Assembly: GCA_020832445.1 (NCBI GenBank)
Contig: JAFIEO010000066.1
Span: 25,396-89,395, forward strand
Direction of reading: 5' to 3'
DNA: 64,000 nt
Source: Paracoccaceae bacterium
GTDB taxonomy: Bacteria; Pseudomonadota; Alphaproteobacteria; Rhodobacterales; Rhodobacteraceae
Below are positions 8,177-16,985 of this stretch, piece by piece. Within the stretch, counting starts at the first letter, position 1. Every line of letters starts with the position of its first letter. The notes below the pieces were generated by a model. That model had not been told where the DNA came from. It saw only the letters and a list, made by a program, of their open reading frames with translations, and ran no database searches. The position numbers and the translations under genes are program-made.

Positions 8177-8824
8177 ATGCGCGAAGCACTGATCGTCTGG
8201 GGCGGCTGGAACGGCCACGAACCGGAAGCCTGCGCAAGCATCGTTCGCGACATGCTTGAGGAAGATGGCTTCAAGGTCCATGTTCACGACACAACCGAAG
8301 CATTCGCGGATGAAGGCATCAAGGAAATGAGCCTGATTGTCCCCATCGCCAGCATGTCCAAAATTGAAAAGGAAGAGGTGAACATGCTGACCGCCGCCAT
8401 CAAAGGTGGTGTCGGACTGGGGGGATTTCACGGCGGAATGTGCGATGCCTTCCGCGAAGTGCCGGAATACCAGTTCATGTGCGGTGGCCAATGGGTCGCC
8501 CATCCCGGCGACATTATCGACTACCGGGTTGATGTTATTCGCCCCGATGATGCCGTGATGGAAGGTATCGACAGCTTTCCCTACAGGTCGGAACAGTACT
8601 ACATGCATATCGACCCATCAAACGAGGTTCTTGCCACCACGACCTTTACTGGCGCGCATGCGGACTGGATTGACGGAACAGTGATGCCCGTGGTCTGGAA
8701 GCGCCGCTATGGTGCAGGGCGGGTGTTCTTTTCCTCGCTCGGGCATGTCGCAAGCGAATTTGAAGTGCCGCAGATGAAGACGATTCTAAGGCGTGGTCTA
8801 GGATGGGCCGCACGCGCGGTTTGA
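8177..8824 (+). CDS. ThuA-like protein (trehalose-utilisation family)
   Basis: A 215-aa class-I-glutamine-amidotransferase-like flavodoxin-fold protein of the ThuA family. The family signature GVGLGGFHGGMCDAF is near residue 80, SEQYYMHIDPSNEVLATT near residue 142, and the WKRRYGAGRVFFSSLGH C-terminal motif is present. The start is ATG 8177 after AAGGGGGAG. ThuA proteins accompany sugar dehydrogenases of the Gfo/Idh family, as here. Biochemical activity remains poorly defined in the family. Confidence 0.9.
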   Translation: MREALIVWGGWNGHEPEACASIVRDMLEEDGFKVHVHDTTEAFADEGIKEMSLIVPIASMSKIEKEEVNMLTAAIKGGVGLGGFHGGMCDAFREVPEYQFMCGGQWVAHPGDIIDYRVDVIRPDDAVMEGIDSFPYRSEQYYMHIDPSNEVLATTTFTGAHADWIDGTVMPVVWKRRYGAGRVFFSSLGHVASEFEVPQMKTILRRGLGWAARAV

Positions 8825-9009
8825 CCCTATGACGTGACGACCAAAAACCCCCTTGTGGATTTGTTCCTGAATGCTCGATGCACCAATCGGGGCGGGTGGC
8901 CGCGTTGTCGGTGGCCATCATGTTCAGTTATTCCGCAGCACCAGAATATGGCACGAACATCCGGTCTTGTATCTTGACAGCAGACTGATGATCGGGTCGG
9001 TTTAGGCCA
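8825..9009. other. Gene-free stretch after thuA
   Basis: Together with the repeat that follows, this makes up about 340 bp without a gene. I see no supported ORF, RNA or terminator in it. Confidence 0.4.
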
Positions 9010-9109
9010 TGTTGCTCAAAAGTGGGAACCGGTTTTGAGCTTCTCGAACATGCGCAATCAATAAGTTAGAGCATGTCTCGTGAATGCGAATGAACGTGAT
9101 ATGCTCTAG
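9010..9109. repeat. RIME-like intergenic palindromic element, copy 1
   Basis: A 100-bp element that matches 52531-52630 at 94 of 100 positions by hand alignment. It holds two inverted repeats. The first is GCTCAAAA...TTTTGAGC (9014-9040). The second is TAGAGCAT...ATGCTCTA (about 9067-9108) around GAATGCGAATGAAC. The layout resembles the rhizobial RIME elements. It is non-coding and ends 57 nt before the M20 peptidase start. Confidence 0.85.
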
Positions 9110-9166
9110 GGTGCAGGAAACCGGCAGCGCGCATGTTTTGCCCTGTCGTGAGTGAAAGGAACAGAC

Positions 9167-10534
9167 ATGAGCGATCTGGCAGCGGTTTTCGACCATATCG
9201 AGCAGCACCGGGACACATATCTGGAGCGCCTGATGGAGTATCTCAGGCACCCCAGCATCAGCGCCCATGATATTGGCATCCGCGAGGTTGCAGCCCTGCT
9301 TGTTGATAAATTGACAACCCTTGGCATGACCGCAGAAGCCATCCCCACAGCGGGCCACCCAATGGTGCTTGGGCGGCGTTCGGATGTTCCCGGCGGGCCG
9401 ACCGTGTTGCTATACGGGCATTACGATGTGCAGCCCTCCGACCCGCTGGAGGCATGGGACAGCCCCCCGTTCGAGCCGACGCTGCGCAACGGACGGGTCT
9501 ATGCGCGTGGCGCGGGTGACAACAAAGGCCAGCATTTCGCGCAACTTCTGGCCATCGAGGCCTATCTGGACGTGCATGGCAAGCTGCCGTGCAATGTCAT
9601 TGTTCTGTTGGAAGGCGAAGAAGAGATTGGCAGCCCCCGCATTGCAGATTTTGTGCGCGACCATGCCGATTTGCTGAAAACCGATCTGGTGATAACCGCA
9701 GACGGGCCGCTGCACCCGTCGGGGCGGTCGATTGTGACATTCGGCGTGCGTGGTATGGCCGGGTTCGATCTGGTGGTGCGCACAGGGCGTACAGACGCGC
9801 ATTCGGGCAATCACGGCGGCACCATGCCGAACGCGATCTGGACTTTGGTGCATTTGCTGGCAACCATGAAAACACCGCAAGGGCAGATCACGATTGACGG
9901 GCTGCACGACCCGATTATTCCCCCCACCAATGCCGAACGTGCCGCCGCCGATGCGCTGCCGGTCGATATTGCGGGCTATATGGATGAAATGGGGTTGGCG
10001 CGGCTGGACGCACCGGCAGATCGTCCGTTCCATGACCGGCTGATGTTCCACCCGACGCTGACGATCAACGGGTTGCACGGCGGATATGACGGGCCGGGGT
10101 CGAAAACGGTTCTGCCCTGCGCTGCGGTGGCAAAATGCGATATACGCCTTGTGCCCGATATGACGCCAGATCAGGTGCTCAGCTGTGTGCGCGCCCATGT
10201 TGCCCGCCACGCCCCTGAGGTAGAGGTTATTCCCCGCGGCGGAATGCTGCCATCGCGGACGCCCATCGACTCGGCATTCACGGCGGTTATCATGGACGCG
10301 ATCCACGCTGCGCGCGATGAAGTTCCCTTGATGTACCCTTCGGCAGGGGGAAGCCTGCCGGATTATGTGTTCACCAAAATACTTGGCGTTCCGGCCTTCG
10401 TCGTGCCCTATGCGAATGCGGACGAGGCAAACCATGCGCCGAATGAAAACCTGGAAGTGGACCTGTTTTATGCAGGCATCCGCACGGGTGCAGCATTGCT
10501 GGACAAACTGGGCGCGCTGAAACCCGATGCTTGA
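9167..10534 (+). CDS. M20 family metallopeptidase / dipeptidase
   Basis: A 455-aa zinc-dependent hydrolase of the ArgE/DapE/CPG2 superfamily. The metal-site motifs are GHYDVQP near residue 85, ARGAGDNKGQ near 117, EGEEEIGS near 150, an Asp in ITADGP, and the terminal His in EANHAPNEN. The middle dimerisation domain includes RTDAHSGNHGG. The start is ATG 9167, with AAAGGA upstream; a GTG at 9152 is less likely. It sits alone between a RIME-like element and a convergent SulP gene. Substrates are probably dipeptides or N-acyl amino acids. Confidence 0.92.
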   Translation: MSDLAAVFDHIEQHRDTYLERLMEYLRHPSISAHDIGIREVAALLVDKLTTLGMTAEAIPTAGHPMVLGRRSDVPGGPTVLLYGHYDVQPSDPLEAWDSPPFEPTLRNGRVYARGAGDNKGQHFAQLLAIEAYLDVHGKLPCNVIVLLEGEEEIGSPRIADFVRDHADLLKTDLVITADGPLHPSGRSIVTFGVRGMAGFDLVVRTGRTDAHSGNHGGTMPNAIWTLVHLLATMKTPQGQITIDGLHDPIIPPTNAERAAADALPVDIAGYMDEMGLARLDAPADRPFHDRLMFHPTLTINGLHGGYDGPGSKTVLPCAAVAKCDIRLVPDMTPDQVLSCVRAHVARHAPEVEVIPRGGMLPSRTPIDSAFTAVIMDAIHAARDEVPLMYPSAGGSLPDYVFTKILGVPAFVVPYANADEANHAPNENLEVDLFYAGIRTGAALLDKLGALKPDA

Positions 10535-10547
10535 TCGGTTGGCAGTA

Positions 10548-12266
10548 TCAGCTGGCATCGTGATCAATGCGGATGCGGTTGCGCGCTTTTGCAAGCGCTG
10601 CGTCCACCGTGGCGGCATAATGGACAAGCGGGTGTTTCAGGCCATGTGTTATGAACGCCCGCCGGATATTGCGGCCGCCCCCTGTCAGCCACAGTGACAC
10701 GCCGCGCTTATGCGCCTTGTGTGCCAGCCCTTCGATCATGTTCGCACCGGTCGAGTCAAGAAACGGCACAGCCGAGAAATCGATGATCAGGGCCTTGTGT
10801 GTGTCCTGAATGCGATCCAGCACCGACCCGATGGATGCCGCAGCCCCGAAAAACAACGCACCGTTGATGCGGTAGATGACGACATCGGGGTTTGCGGTGC
10901 GCGCGTCGTCATAAGCCGCGCGGGGGCGTGCGGTGTCTGCCTCGTCGCCCCGAACGAAAGCGGTGTTGGTGGCAACCTCGGTGGTGCGGCTCATGCGGTG
11001 GATGAACAGAACTGAACCAAGCGCGAAACCAACAACGATGGCTTCGGTCAAATCGCGAAAGATGGTCAGGAAAAACGTGGCACCAAGCACCGTCGCCTCG
11101 CCCCAGCCGGAGCGCAGCAGAATGGCGATGGCAGGTTTCTCGATCATGTTCCAGGCAACGACAGCAAGCACCCCCGCAAGCGCGGCAAGCGGGATATAGG
11201 CGGCAAGCGGCGCTGCCACCAGCATGAACATAAGAAGAAAGACCGCATGCAGCATGCCTGCAACCGGTCCGTGCGCACCCGCCCGCACATTGGTTGCCGT
11301 CCGCGCGATGGTGCCTGTCACGCAAAACCCGCCAAAAAGCGACGACCCGATATTGGCCACGCCCTGCGCAACCAGTTCGCAGTTTGACCGGTGCCTGCGC
11401 CCTGTCATGCCATCGGCCACGACCGCCGACAGCAGCGATTCAATCGCGCCAAGCAGCGTGAAGGAAAGCGCGGCGGGAAGCACCGCCACAATCTTGTCCA
11501 TGGAAAAGCCGGGCAGCAATGGCGCGGGAAGTGATGACGGAATTCCCCCGAATTTTGTGCCGATCGTTTCCACGGGCAGGGCGAAGAAGGCTGTGAGCGA
11601 AGCCAATGCAACCGCGATCAGCATGCCCGGCCAGTGCGGGCGCCAGCGGCGCAGTCCAAGGATGACCCCGACCGTGGCGGCTGACAGGACGATGGCGGCG
11701 GGTGTGATGGTGTCGCGCGCCAACCATAGGGCCGGGATCTTTTCCAGCAGCTCGCCCGGCTCATGCTCCAGCGTCAGGCCGAAAAGTTCCTTGATCTGAC
11801 TGGCAAAAATGATGACCGCAATTCCGGCCGTGAAACCGACAGTCACCGGAAAGGGAATGAACTTTATGAACGTTCCAAGGCGCAGGAAACCGATTGCCGC
11901 CAGCATCAGACCCGACAGAAAGGTTGCAAGGATCAGCCCGTCTATTCCGTGCAGCGCGACCGTGCTGGCGACCAGCACGATGAAGGCCCCCGCAGGCCCG
12001 CCGATCTGGAAGCGCGAGCCACCAAGCATCGAGACAAGGAAGCCGCCGACGATGGCAGTGTACAGCCCCTGCGCGGGGCTGGCGCCGGACGCAATGGCAA
12101 TGGCCATCGACAGCGGCAGCGCCACGATGGCGACAGTCAGCCCCGCGACGGCATCGGCGCGCAGCTGCGCCACCCCATAACCTTCGCGCAGAACGGTTAC
12201 GATTTTGGGTGTGTAAAGTTCGGCGAAGCTGGGGGCATCGCTTTGAATGATTGTCTGGTCTTTCAT
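10548..12266 (-). CDS. SulP (SLC26) family anion transporter with STAS domain
   Basis: An inner-membrane anion symporter or exchanger of about 572 aa. Residues about 25-420 hold roughly 10-14 hydrophobic helices with the SulP signature (GLTVAIVALPLSMAIAIASG...GLYTAIVGGF). A cytoplasmic STAS domain follows (about 455-560), with the phosphoacceptor-like FLDSTGANM loop. Substrates in the family include sulfate, bicarbonate and dicarboxylates. An XRE gene lies 76 nt upstream on the same strand. The start is either ATG 12266 (used here) or GTG 12278; neither has a strong ribosome-binding site. Confidence 0.9.
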   Translation of the reverse strand: MKDQTIIQSDAPSFAELYTPKIVTVLREGYGVAQLRADAVAGLTVAIVALPLSMAIAIASGASPAQGLYTAIVGGFLVSMLGGSRFQIGGPAGAFIVLVASTVALHGIDGLILATFLSGLMLAAIGFLRLGTFIKFIPFPVTVGFTAGIAVIIFASQIKELFGLTLEHEPGELLEKIPALWLARDTITPAAIVLSAATVGVILGLRRWRPHWPGMLIAVALASLTAFFALPVETIGTKFGGIPSSLPAPLLPGFSMDKIVAVLPAALSFTLLGAIESLLSAVVADGMTGRRHRSNCELVAQGVANIGSSLFGGFCVTGTIARTATNVRAGAHGPVAGMLHAVFLLMFMLVAAPLAAYIPLAALAGVLAVVAWNMIEKPAIAILLRSGWGEATVLGATFFLTIFRDLTEAIVVGFALGSVLFIHRMSRTTEVATNTAFVRGDEADTARPRAAYDDARTANPDVVIYRINGALFFGAAASIGSVLDRIQDTHKALIIDFSAVPFLDSTGANMIEGLAHKAHKRGVSLWLTGGGRNIRRAFITHGLKHPLVHYAATVDAALAKARNRIRIDHDAS

Positions 12267-12342
12267 CTGTGGCCGCACCTTTGGAAAGGACGCGGCGGGA
12301 TCGTCGGCTTGCAGTCGGCGGTCGCCGTCGCGGATTGGATTG

Positions 12343-12603
12343 CTAATGTTCTACCGAAGGCCCCTTCAGTCGTACGCCGCGCCCGCCTGTGGTGCTGACG
12401 GCGTTTTCGCCGATCAGCTCGATGCCCGCGCGTTCAAGCGCTGCGATCACCTTTGTCAGGCTTTCAACGACGCCCCGCACATTGCCGCCGCTGGCTTCCA
12501 TCCGCTGGATGGTCGGAACGGACAGCCCCGCAAGTTCGGCCAGTGTCTTCTGGTCGATACCAAGGAGGGCGCGCGCCGCGCGCATTTGTGGGCCAGTGAT
12601 CAT
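12343..12603 (-). CDS. Small XRE-type helix-turn-helix regulator
   Basis: An 86-aa DNA-binding protein. The helix-turn-helix spans about residues 8-45 (MRAARALLGIDQKTLAELAGLSV then PTIQRMEASGG). The remainder is a short tail ending in a predicted strand (LERAGIELI). It is read into the SulP gene and is probably its autoregulated repressor. This pairing is common in Rhodobacteraceae. Confidence 0.85.
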   Translation of the reverse strand: MITGPQMRAARALLGIDQKTLAELAGLSVPTIQRMEASGGNVRGVVESLTKVIAALERAGIELIGENAVSTTGGRGVRLKGPSVEH

Positions 12604-13043
12604 GGATAAATATCCAGAAAGGTATGATGCATCTTTAGCCTATGCATACTGATATGTAAAACATGATTGTTATTGCTTTGCCTATGATCATTTGCGCGCC
12701 GGCATCACATTGTCCGGCCCCTTGATCTTTGTGCCTGACATACAGGCGGACGTGGAAAAAACCGCCATGCAATACGCGCTTTCGCCGAAGGACGCCTGAC
12801 GGTAAGGAATGGGTATTGCAACTCGTGCGATTTACGGCACCAGATGGCGTGACACGCAGCAACAAGAAACGCCGGCCTGTTGTGCGGATTGTGGGAAATG
12901 CGCGGCCCGCATGGAACGGGGTTCAGGGGGGCACAAAATCGGGCGGCTTGTGCGCCAATCGCGGACGCGCCAACAACACGGCGGCGACTGGTGCAGGCGC
13001 GCCGGTGCACAACAGGCGTGCATATAAGTTGGGATAAACTTGC
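12604..13043. other. Gene-free stretch between divergent XRE and DMT genes
   Basis: About 440 bp that must hold the two divergent promoters. An AT-rich part (about 12635-12680, with CATACTGATATGTA) lies next to the XRE start and could hold its operator. The rest is GC-rich, with no frame showing convincing codon use or a ribosome-binding site. I see no RNA gene. Confidence 0.4.
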
Positions 13044-13946
13044 ATGGAATTGTGGATCACCCTTTCAATCGCGGCAGCCGCGTTTCAGACCTTGCGATTC
13101 ATGCTGCAAAAGCACCTGAGCATGGGCGCGCTCAGCGCAGGTGGCGCAACGCTGGCGCGGTTTTTCTACTCTGTGCCCTTTATCGTGGCGCTGGCGCTTG
13201 GCTATCTGGCCCTCGGCGGTGCAGGAGTGCCGGAATATACGCCGATGTTCTGGCTCTATGCTGTTGTCGGCGGGCTTACCCAGATTCTGGCCACATGGTG
13301 CGTGGTCGCGCTGTTTGCCGAGCGTAACTTCGCAGTTGGCATAACCTTCAAGAAAACCGAGGTCGTCCAGACCGCGGTGGTGGGGCTTGTCATTCTGGGG
13401 GACAGGGTATCGCTGCTTGCGGTGGGGGCCATCATGCTGGGGCTAGTGGGGGTGTTGCTGCTGTCGGACACACCCGGCCTGCAAGGGCGCTGGTGGCGGC
13501 GGTTTGGCAGCAGGGCGACCGTGTTGGGGCTGGCATCGGGCGCGTTTTTCGCTGTTTCCGCCGTTGGCTACCGCGGGGCAACACTGGAAATCGCCAGCGA
13601 CGACCCATTGCTGCGCGCTGCACTTGCGCTGTGTGTGGTCACAGTGCTGCAAACCATTGGCCTGTCGCTGTGGCTTTTGTGGCGCGAGCCGGGACAGCTT
13701 GGGCGGGTGATCGCGGCGCGGCGCACAGCGGTTTGGATGGGCCTGACGGGGATGGCAGGCAGCCTGTGCTGGTTCACGGCATTCACGCTGGAAAACGCCG
13801 CATTGGTTTTCGCGGTCGGACAAGTGGAAGTGATCTTTTCGCTGTTCGCCGCCGTGCTGTTTTTCGGCGAGCGTATTACCGCGCGCGAAGGCATGGGCAT
13901 CACGCTGGTCACCCTGTCCGTGATCGCCGTCGTGGCATTTCGATAG
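13044..13946 (+). CDS. EamA/DMT-superfamily transporter
   Basis: A 300-aa integral membrane protein with about ten hydrophobic helices in two repeated halves, typical of EamA drug/metabolite transporters (first half ends near GLVGVLLLSDTP; second ends GMGITLVTLSVIAVVAFR). The internal motif FGERITAREGMG is the usual second EamA loop. It is probably an exporter of a metabolite. No linked enzyme indicates the substrate. Confidence 0.85.
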   Translation: MELWITLSIAAAAFQTLRFMLQKHLSMGALSAGGATLARFFYSVPFIVALALGYLALGGAGVPEYTPMFWLYAVVGGLTQILATWCVVALFAERNFAVGITFKKTEVVQTAVVGLVILGDRVSLLAVGAIMLGLVGVLLLSDTPGLQGRWWRRFGSRATVLGLASGAFFAVSAVGYRGATLEIASDDPLLRAALALCVVTVLQTIGLSLWLLWREPGQLGRVIAARRTAVWMGLTGMAGSLCWFTAFTLENAALVFAVGQVEVIFSLFAAVLFFGERITAREGMGITLVTLSVIAVVAFR

Positions 13947-14054
13947 GACGCATCGGGTGCGCGGCGCAGTTTTTCCGGTGGGTTCCAGAAGGGGCTGTCA
14001 ACCGCGAAGGCGAAGCGTATGGCCACCTTGTAAACCGCCCCGCCCCGCCGGGCG

Positions 14055-15350
14055 CTAAAGGTTTGGCAGCCACAACACCAAAATCGGGAATGCAAGCAAC
14101 AGCGCGACGTGCAGGATATCTGCCCCGACAAAAGGAAAAGCCCCTTTGAAAATCTTGTTCAGCGGCACATCCTTTGCGACGCCGGATAATATGTAGACGT
14201 TCATGCCCACGGGTGGTGTGATCAAGGCAATCTCTGTCATGCGCACGACAAGCACGCCGAACAGAATGGCATCAAACCCCAGACCGGTTACAAGCGGAAA
14301 GAACAGGGGCACGGTCAGGGTCATCATTGCGGATGCGTCCAGGACCATGCCAAGAATAAAATACACCGCAAGGATCATCAGCAGAATCGTCATTGGCGCA
14401 AAGCCGCTGTTGCTGACAAAATCAACAATATGCAGCGGAATTCTTGTGACAGTAATAAAGCTGTTGAACACCAGTGCACCAAACAGGATGCCGAAGATCA
14501 TGCCTGTTGTCTTGACTGTGGCATATATTGCAGTGCGGGCTGTGGCCCATGTCAGGCGGCGGCGCGCAGCGGTTATGACAATGGCGCCAAAAGCCCCGAT
14601 GGCGCCCGCCTCTGTCGGGGTGAACCACCCGAAGATTATCCCCCCCATGACCAGACCAAACAAAGCGATCACTTCGCCGGTTGTTTTGAAACTGGCAATT
14701 TTTTCGCGGAAGGTGAATTTCGGGCCGCGTGGGCCGGCGTCCGGATTGATGCGGCAAATAATTGCGATGGTGACAATATAGAAAAGCGCCAGCAACAGGC
14801 CGGGAATGATGCCGGCGGCGAACATTGCCCCGATCGAAGTTTCGGTAAGAATGCCATAAATGATGAACATCCCCGATGGTGGTATCAATGCGCCAATCGT
14901 GCCGCCCGCAACCACACTGCCAGATGCAAGTGACAGGTCGTATTTATGTTTGCGCATCTCTGGCATGGCGACCAGCCCCATGGTTGCGGTCGTCGCCAGA
15001 CTGGAGGCGCTTACCGATGCAAACCCTGCCGATGCCCCGATTGTCGCCATGGCAAGCCCGCCACGCCTGCGGCCCATCCATTTCGCAGCGAAATCATAGA
15101 TATCCCTGCCAATTCCAGACGCGAACATCAGATGCGCCATGAACAGGAACAGCGGAATTGTTCCGATGGCGTGATTGGTGACAATGCCGTAGGTCGTGAC
15201 CCCGATCCGCACCACGGCGGCGTCAAAGCTGATGATCGCCGCAAAGCCTGCAAAACCCACCAGCCCCATCGCAAAGCCGATGGGCATGCCCGCTGCGATA
15301 AAGGCAAAGACGATGGCAAGCCCGATGAAACCGATAGCGACAGTGCTCAT
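14055..15350 (-). CDS. dctM: TRAP transporter large permease (DctM type)
   Basis: A 431-aa membrane subunit with about 12-13 helices that carries the Na+-coupled transport channel. Family motifs include GMPIGFAMGLVGFAG near the N-terminus, PLFLFMAHLMFASG, SVVAGGTIGALIPPSG and LITPPVGMNVYILSG near the C-terminus. The start overlaps the small permease by 4 nt. It is the last gene of the minus-strand run that begins with the dehydratase-like genes, and so is probably the importer for that pathway's substrate. Confidence 0.93.
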   Translation of the reverse strand: MSTVAIGFIGLAIVFAFIAAGMPIGFAMGLVGFAGFAAIISFDAAVVRIGVTTYGIVTNHAIGTIPLFLFMAHLMFASGIGRDIYDFAAKWMGRRRGGLAMATIGASAGFASVSASSLATTATMGLVAMPEMRKHKYDLSLASGSVVAGGTIGALIPPSGMFIIYGILTETSIGAMFAAGIIPGLLLALFYIVTIAIICRINPDAGPRGPKFTFREKIASFKTTGEVIALFGLVMGGIIFGWFTPTEAGAIGAFGAIVITAARRRLTWATARTAIYATVKTTGMIFGILFGALVFNSFITVTRIPLHIVDFVSNSGFAPMTILLMILAVYFILGMVLDASAMMTLTVPLFFPLVTGLGFDAILFGVLVVRMTEIALITPPVGMNVYILSGVAKDVPLNKIFKGAFPFVGADILHVALLLAFPILVLWLPNL

Positions 15351-15868
15351 AGTTTGTTTTCCAGTTTCTCTGGGGTGTTGATGCTGTCATCGTGTCCAAT
15401 GAACAGCTGAATAACCTTGAAAAGCAGTGTCGCGCAGATCAGTATCATGGCGATTGCCATCATCCATCTGAAAGGTGCTATTGGTATATTGATAATCGGG
15501 GACGTTTCCCCCTGCGCCCCGCGTCTGATGGCCTCGCGTATGGTGGCAAGGGCAACCGCCATCCAGAACAACGACCCCAAGGCCAGCATTATACCCTTCA
15601 GGGTCAGACGAAAGCGCCTGTGGTGCAGCACGTCCACAAACAAGCTGACCCCCGTATGCTCGTTCTGCATTGTTGCATAGACCAATGCAAAACTGATGGC
15701 GGGAATAAGCAACAATTCGGCCAAGGCATAGGTTCCCGGAAAAGCGATGCCGATTGCCCGGAATACCACAGTCACGACAGTCAGCGTCATCAGGGCCAGA
15801 ATGCCGCTGACTGCAATCAACCCTGATACACGACTAAGAAATTCCAAAAGGCGCTGACCGTGACGCAT
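15347..15868 (-). CDS. dctQ: TRAP transporter small permease (DctQ type)
   Basis: A 173-aa protein with four hydrophobic helices, the size and topology of DctQ (helix 1 ISGILALMTLTVVTVVFRAIG, helix 2 LAELLLIPAISFALVYATM). It forms the membrane complex with the overlapping dctM. It is separated from dctP by a hairpin at 15910-15939. Confidence 0.9.
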   Translation of the reverse strand: MRHGQRLLEFLSRVSGLIAVSGILALMTLTVVTVVFRAIGIAFPGTYALAELLLIPAISFALVYATMQNEHTGVSLFVDVLHHRRFRLTLKGIMLALGSLFWMAVALATIREAIRRGAQGETSPIINIPIAPFRWMMAIAMILICATLLFKVIQLFIGHDDSINTPEKLENKL

Positions 15869-15909
15869 GTTTTCATACCTTGGCTTTTGTCGCAGAGCAC
15901 CGGGAAAGG

Positions 15910-15939
15910 GACGGGGGCGGGCAACGCCCTGCCCCCGTC
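15910..15939 (-). terminator. Intercistronic hairpin between dctP and dctQ
   Basis: GACGGGGGC (15910-15918) pairs perfectly with GCCCCCGTC (15931-15939). An inner GGGC/GCCC extension is set off by one bulged base. No T-run follows on the minus strand, so it is more likely an RNA-stabilising or attenuating stem than a full terminator. Confidence 0.65.
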
Positions 15940-15951
15940 AATCCGCCGCGA

Positions 15952-16959
15952 TCAGTCGCGACCGGCCCGCACCCGTTCAAGAACTTCGGTGCCGGGCAGT
16001 CCCATCCCATCCAGCCGTTGCGCGGTCGCGCGCGCAGGTTCGGCAAAGGCTTCGGAATATTCGGCGATCACGCTTTCATCGACCGCGTTGAACACCACGC
16101 CCATTTCCTCGCCATATGCGCGACCGGCTTCTTCCGACCCTTCGGCAAGTTCATAGGTCATCTTGGTCAGCCACAGGGTATTTTCCTCGAATATCTGTTG
16201 AATATCCGCAGGCAATCTGGCCCAGACATTGCCATTCATGGCCCGCGACGGATACGCACCGCGGCTATGGGGCAGTTCGGAATAGTAGTTGATGACTTCG
16301 GCAAAACTAAGCGAGCGCAGCGCCTCGTATGGTGCGATCACACCATCCAGAACACCGCGTTCCAGCCCGGGATAAGTATCTGTCATGGGCATGGTGACGC
16401 CTTCTGCACCGAAATTGGCCAGCGCACCAACATAGTCAACTGCCGACCGGATCCGCAGCCCTTGCAAATCGCCGATCTGCTCGAATGGGCGGTCCCGCAG
16501 CATCAGGTGCATGGGGGTGCCGACATTGAAGCCCAGAACCTTCACGCCATCCAGTTCTTCCTGAAACTGAGGAAAGTCGTTCCACAGCTCAAGATACACG
16601 TCCAGCACATCCAATGCATCTTCATAGCCATAGAAGAATGATGGCGACAGGCGTGACAACTCATATCCCGAACTTGCATAAATCGGCGCGATATAGGCCA
16701 TATCCGCGACACCTGCGGCCAGTTCGTCAATGCCTTCGCGGCTGGTAATCAGTGACCGCCCCCAGAACGGCGTGATTTCGACCCGCCCATCAGTTTGTTC
16801 ATGAATCCTGTCAATCCATGCCTGATCTGCCTCTCCATATGGGTGGGTCGGCCCATAGGGTGATGCATAACTCAGCCGGAATTCCTGCGCTGTGGCGATG
16901 CCCAGCCCAAGAAGTGTAATCAGACCAGCGGTTAGTCCTGTTTTCGTCAAGTGTGCCAT
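15952..16959 (-). CDS. dctP: TRAP transporter substrate-binding protein (DctP type)
   Basis: A 335-aa periplasmic binding protein with a signal peptide (GLTAGLITLLGLGIATAQ). The conserved DctP features include YEADQ-like YGEADQAWIDRIHEQTDGRV, the Arg-containing substrate clamp LQGLRIRS, and ERGVLDGVIAPYEA. The ligand is probably an organic acid. It follows the first CoA-transferase by 26 nt, so the transporter appears to belong to the CoA-transferase/dehydratase operon. Confidence 0.92.
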   Translation of the reverse strand: MAHLTKTGLTAGLITLLGLGIATAQEFRLSYASPYGPTHPYGEADQAWIDRIHEQTDGRVEITPFWGRSLITSREGIDELAAGVADMAYIAPIYASSGYELSRLSPSFFYGYEDALDVLDVYLELWNDFPQFQEELDGVKVLGFNVGTPMHLMLRDRPFEQIGDLQGLRIRSAVDYVGALANFGAEGVTMPMTDTYPGLERGVLDGVIAPYEALRSLSFAEVINYYSELPHSRGAYPSRAMNGNVWARLPADIQQIFEENTLWLTKMTYELAEGSEEAGRAYGEEMGVVFNAVDESVIAEYSEAFAEPARATAQRLDGMGLPGTEVLERVRAGRD

Positions 16960-16985
16960 CGTTTCCTCCCGATTTGATGGTTAGC

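Noticed and set aside
10535..10547. Terminator expected between the convergent M20 peptidase and SulP genes
   Set aside because: Only 13 nt separate the stops and no stem is visible there. The same holds for chrA and DUF4395 at 54518.
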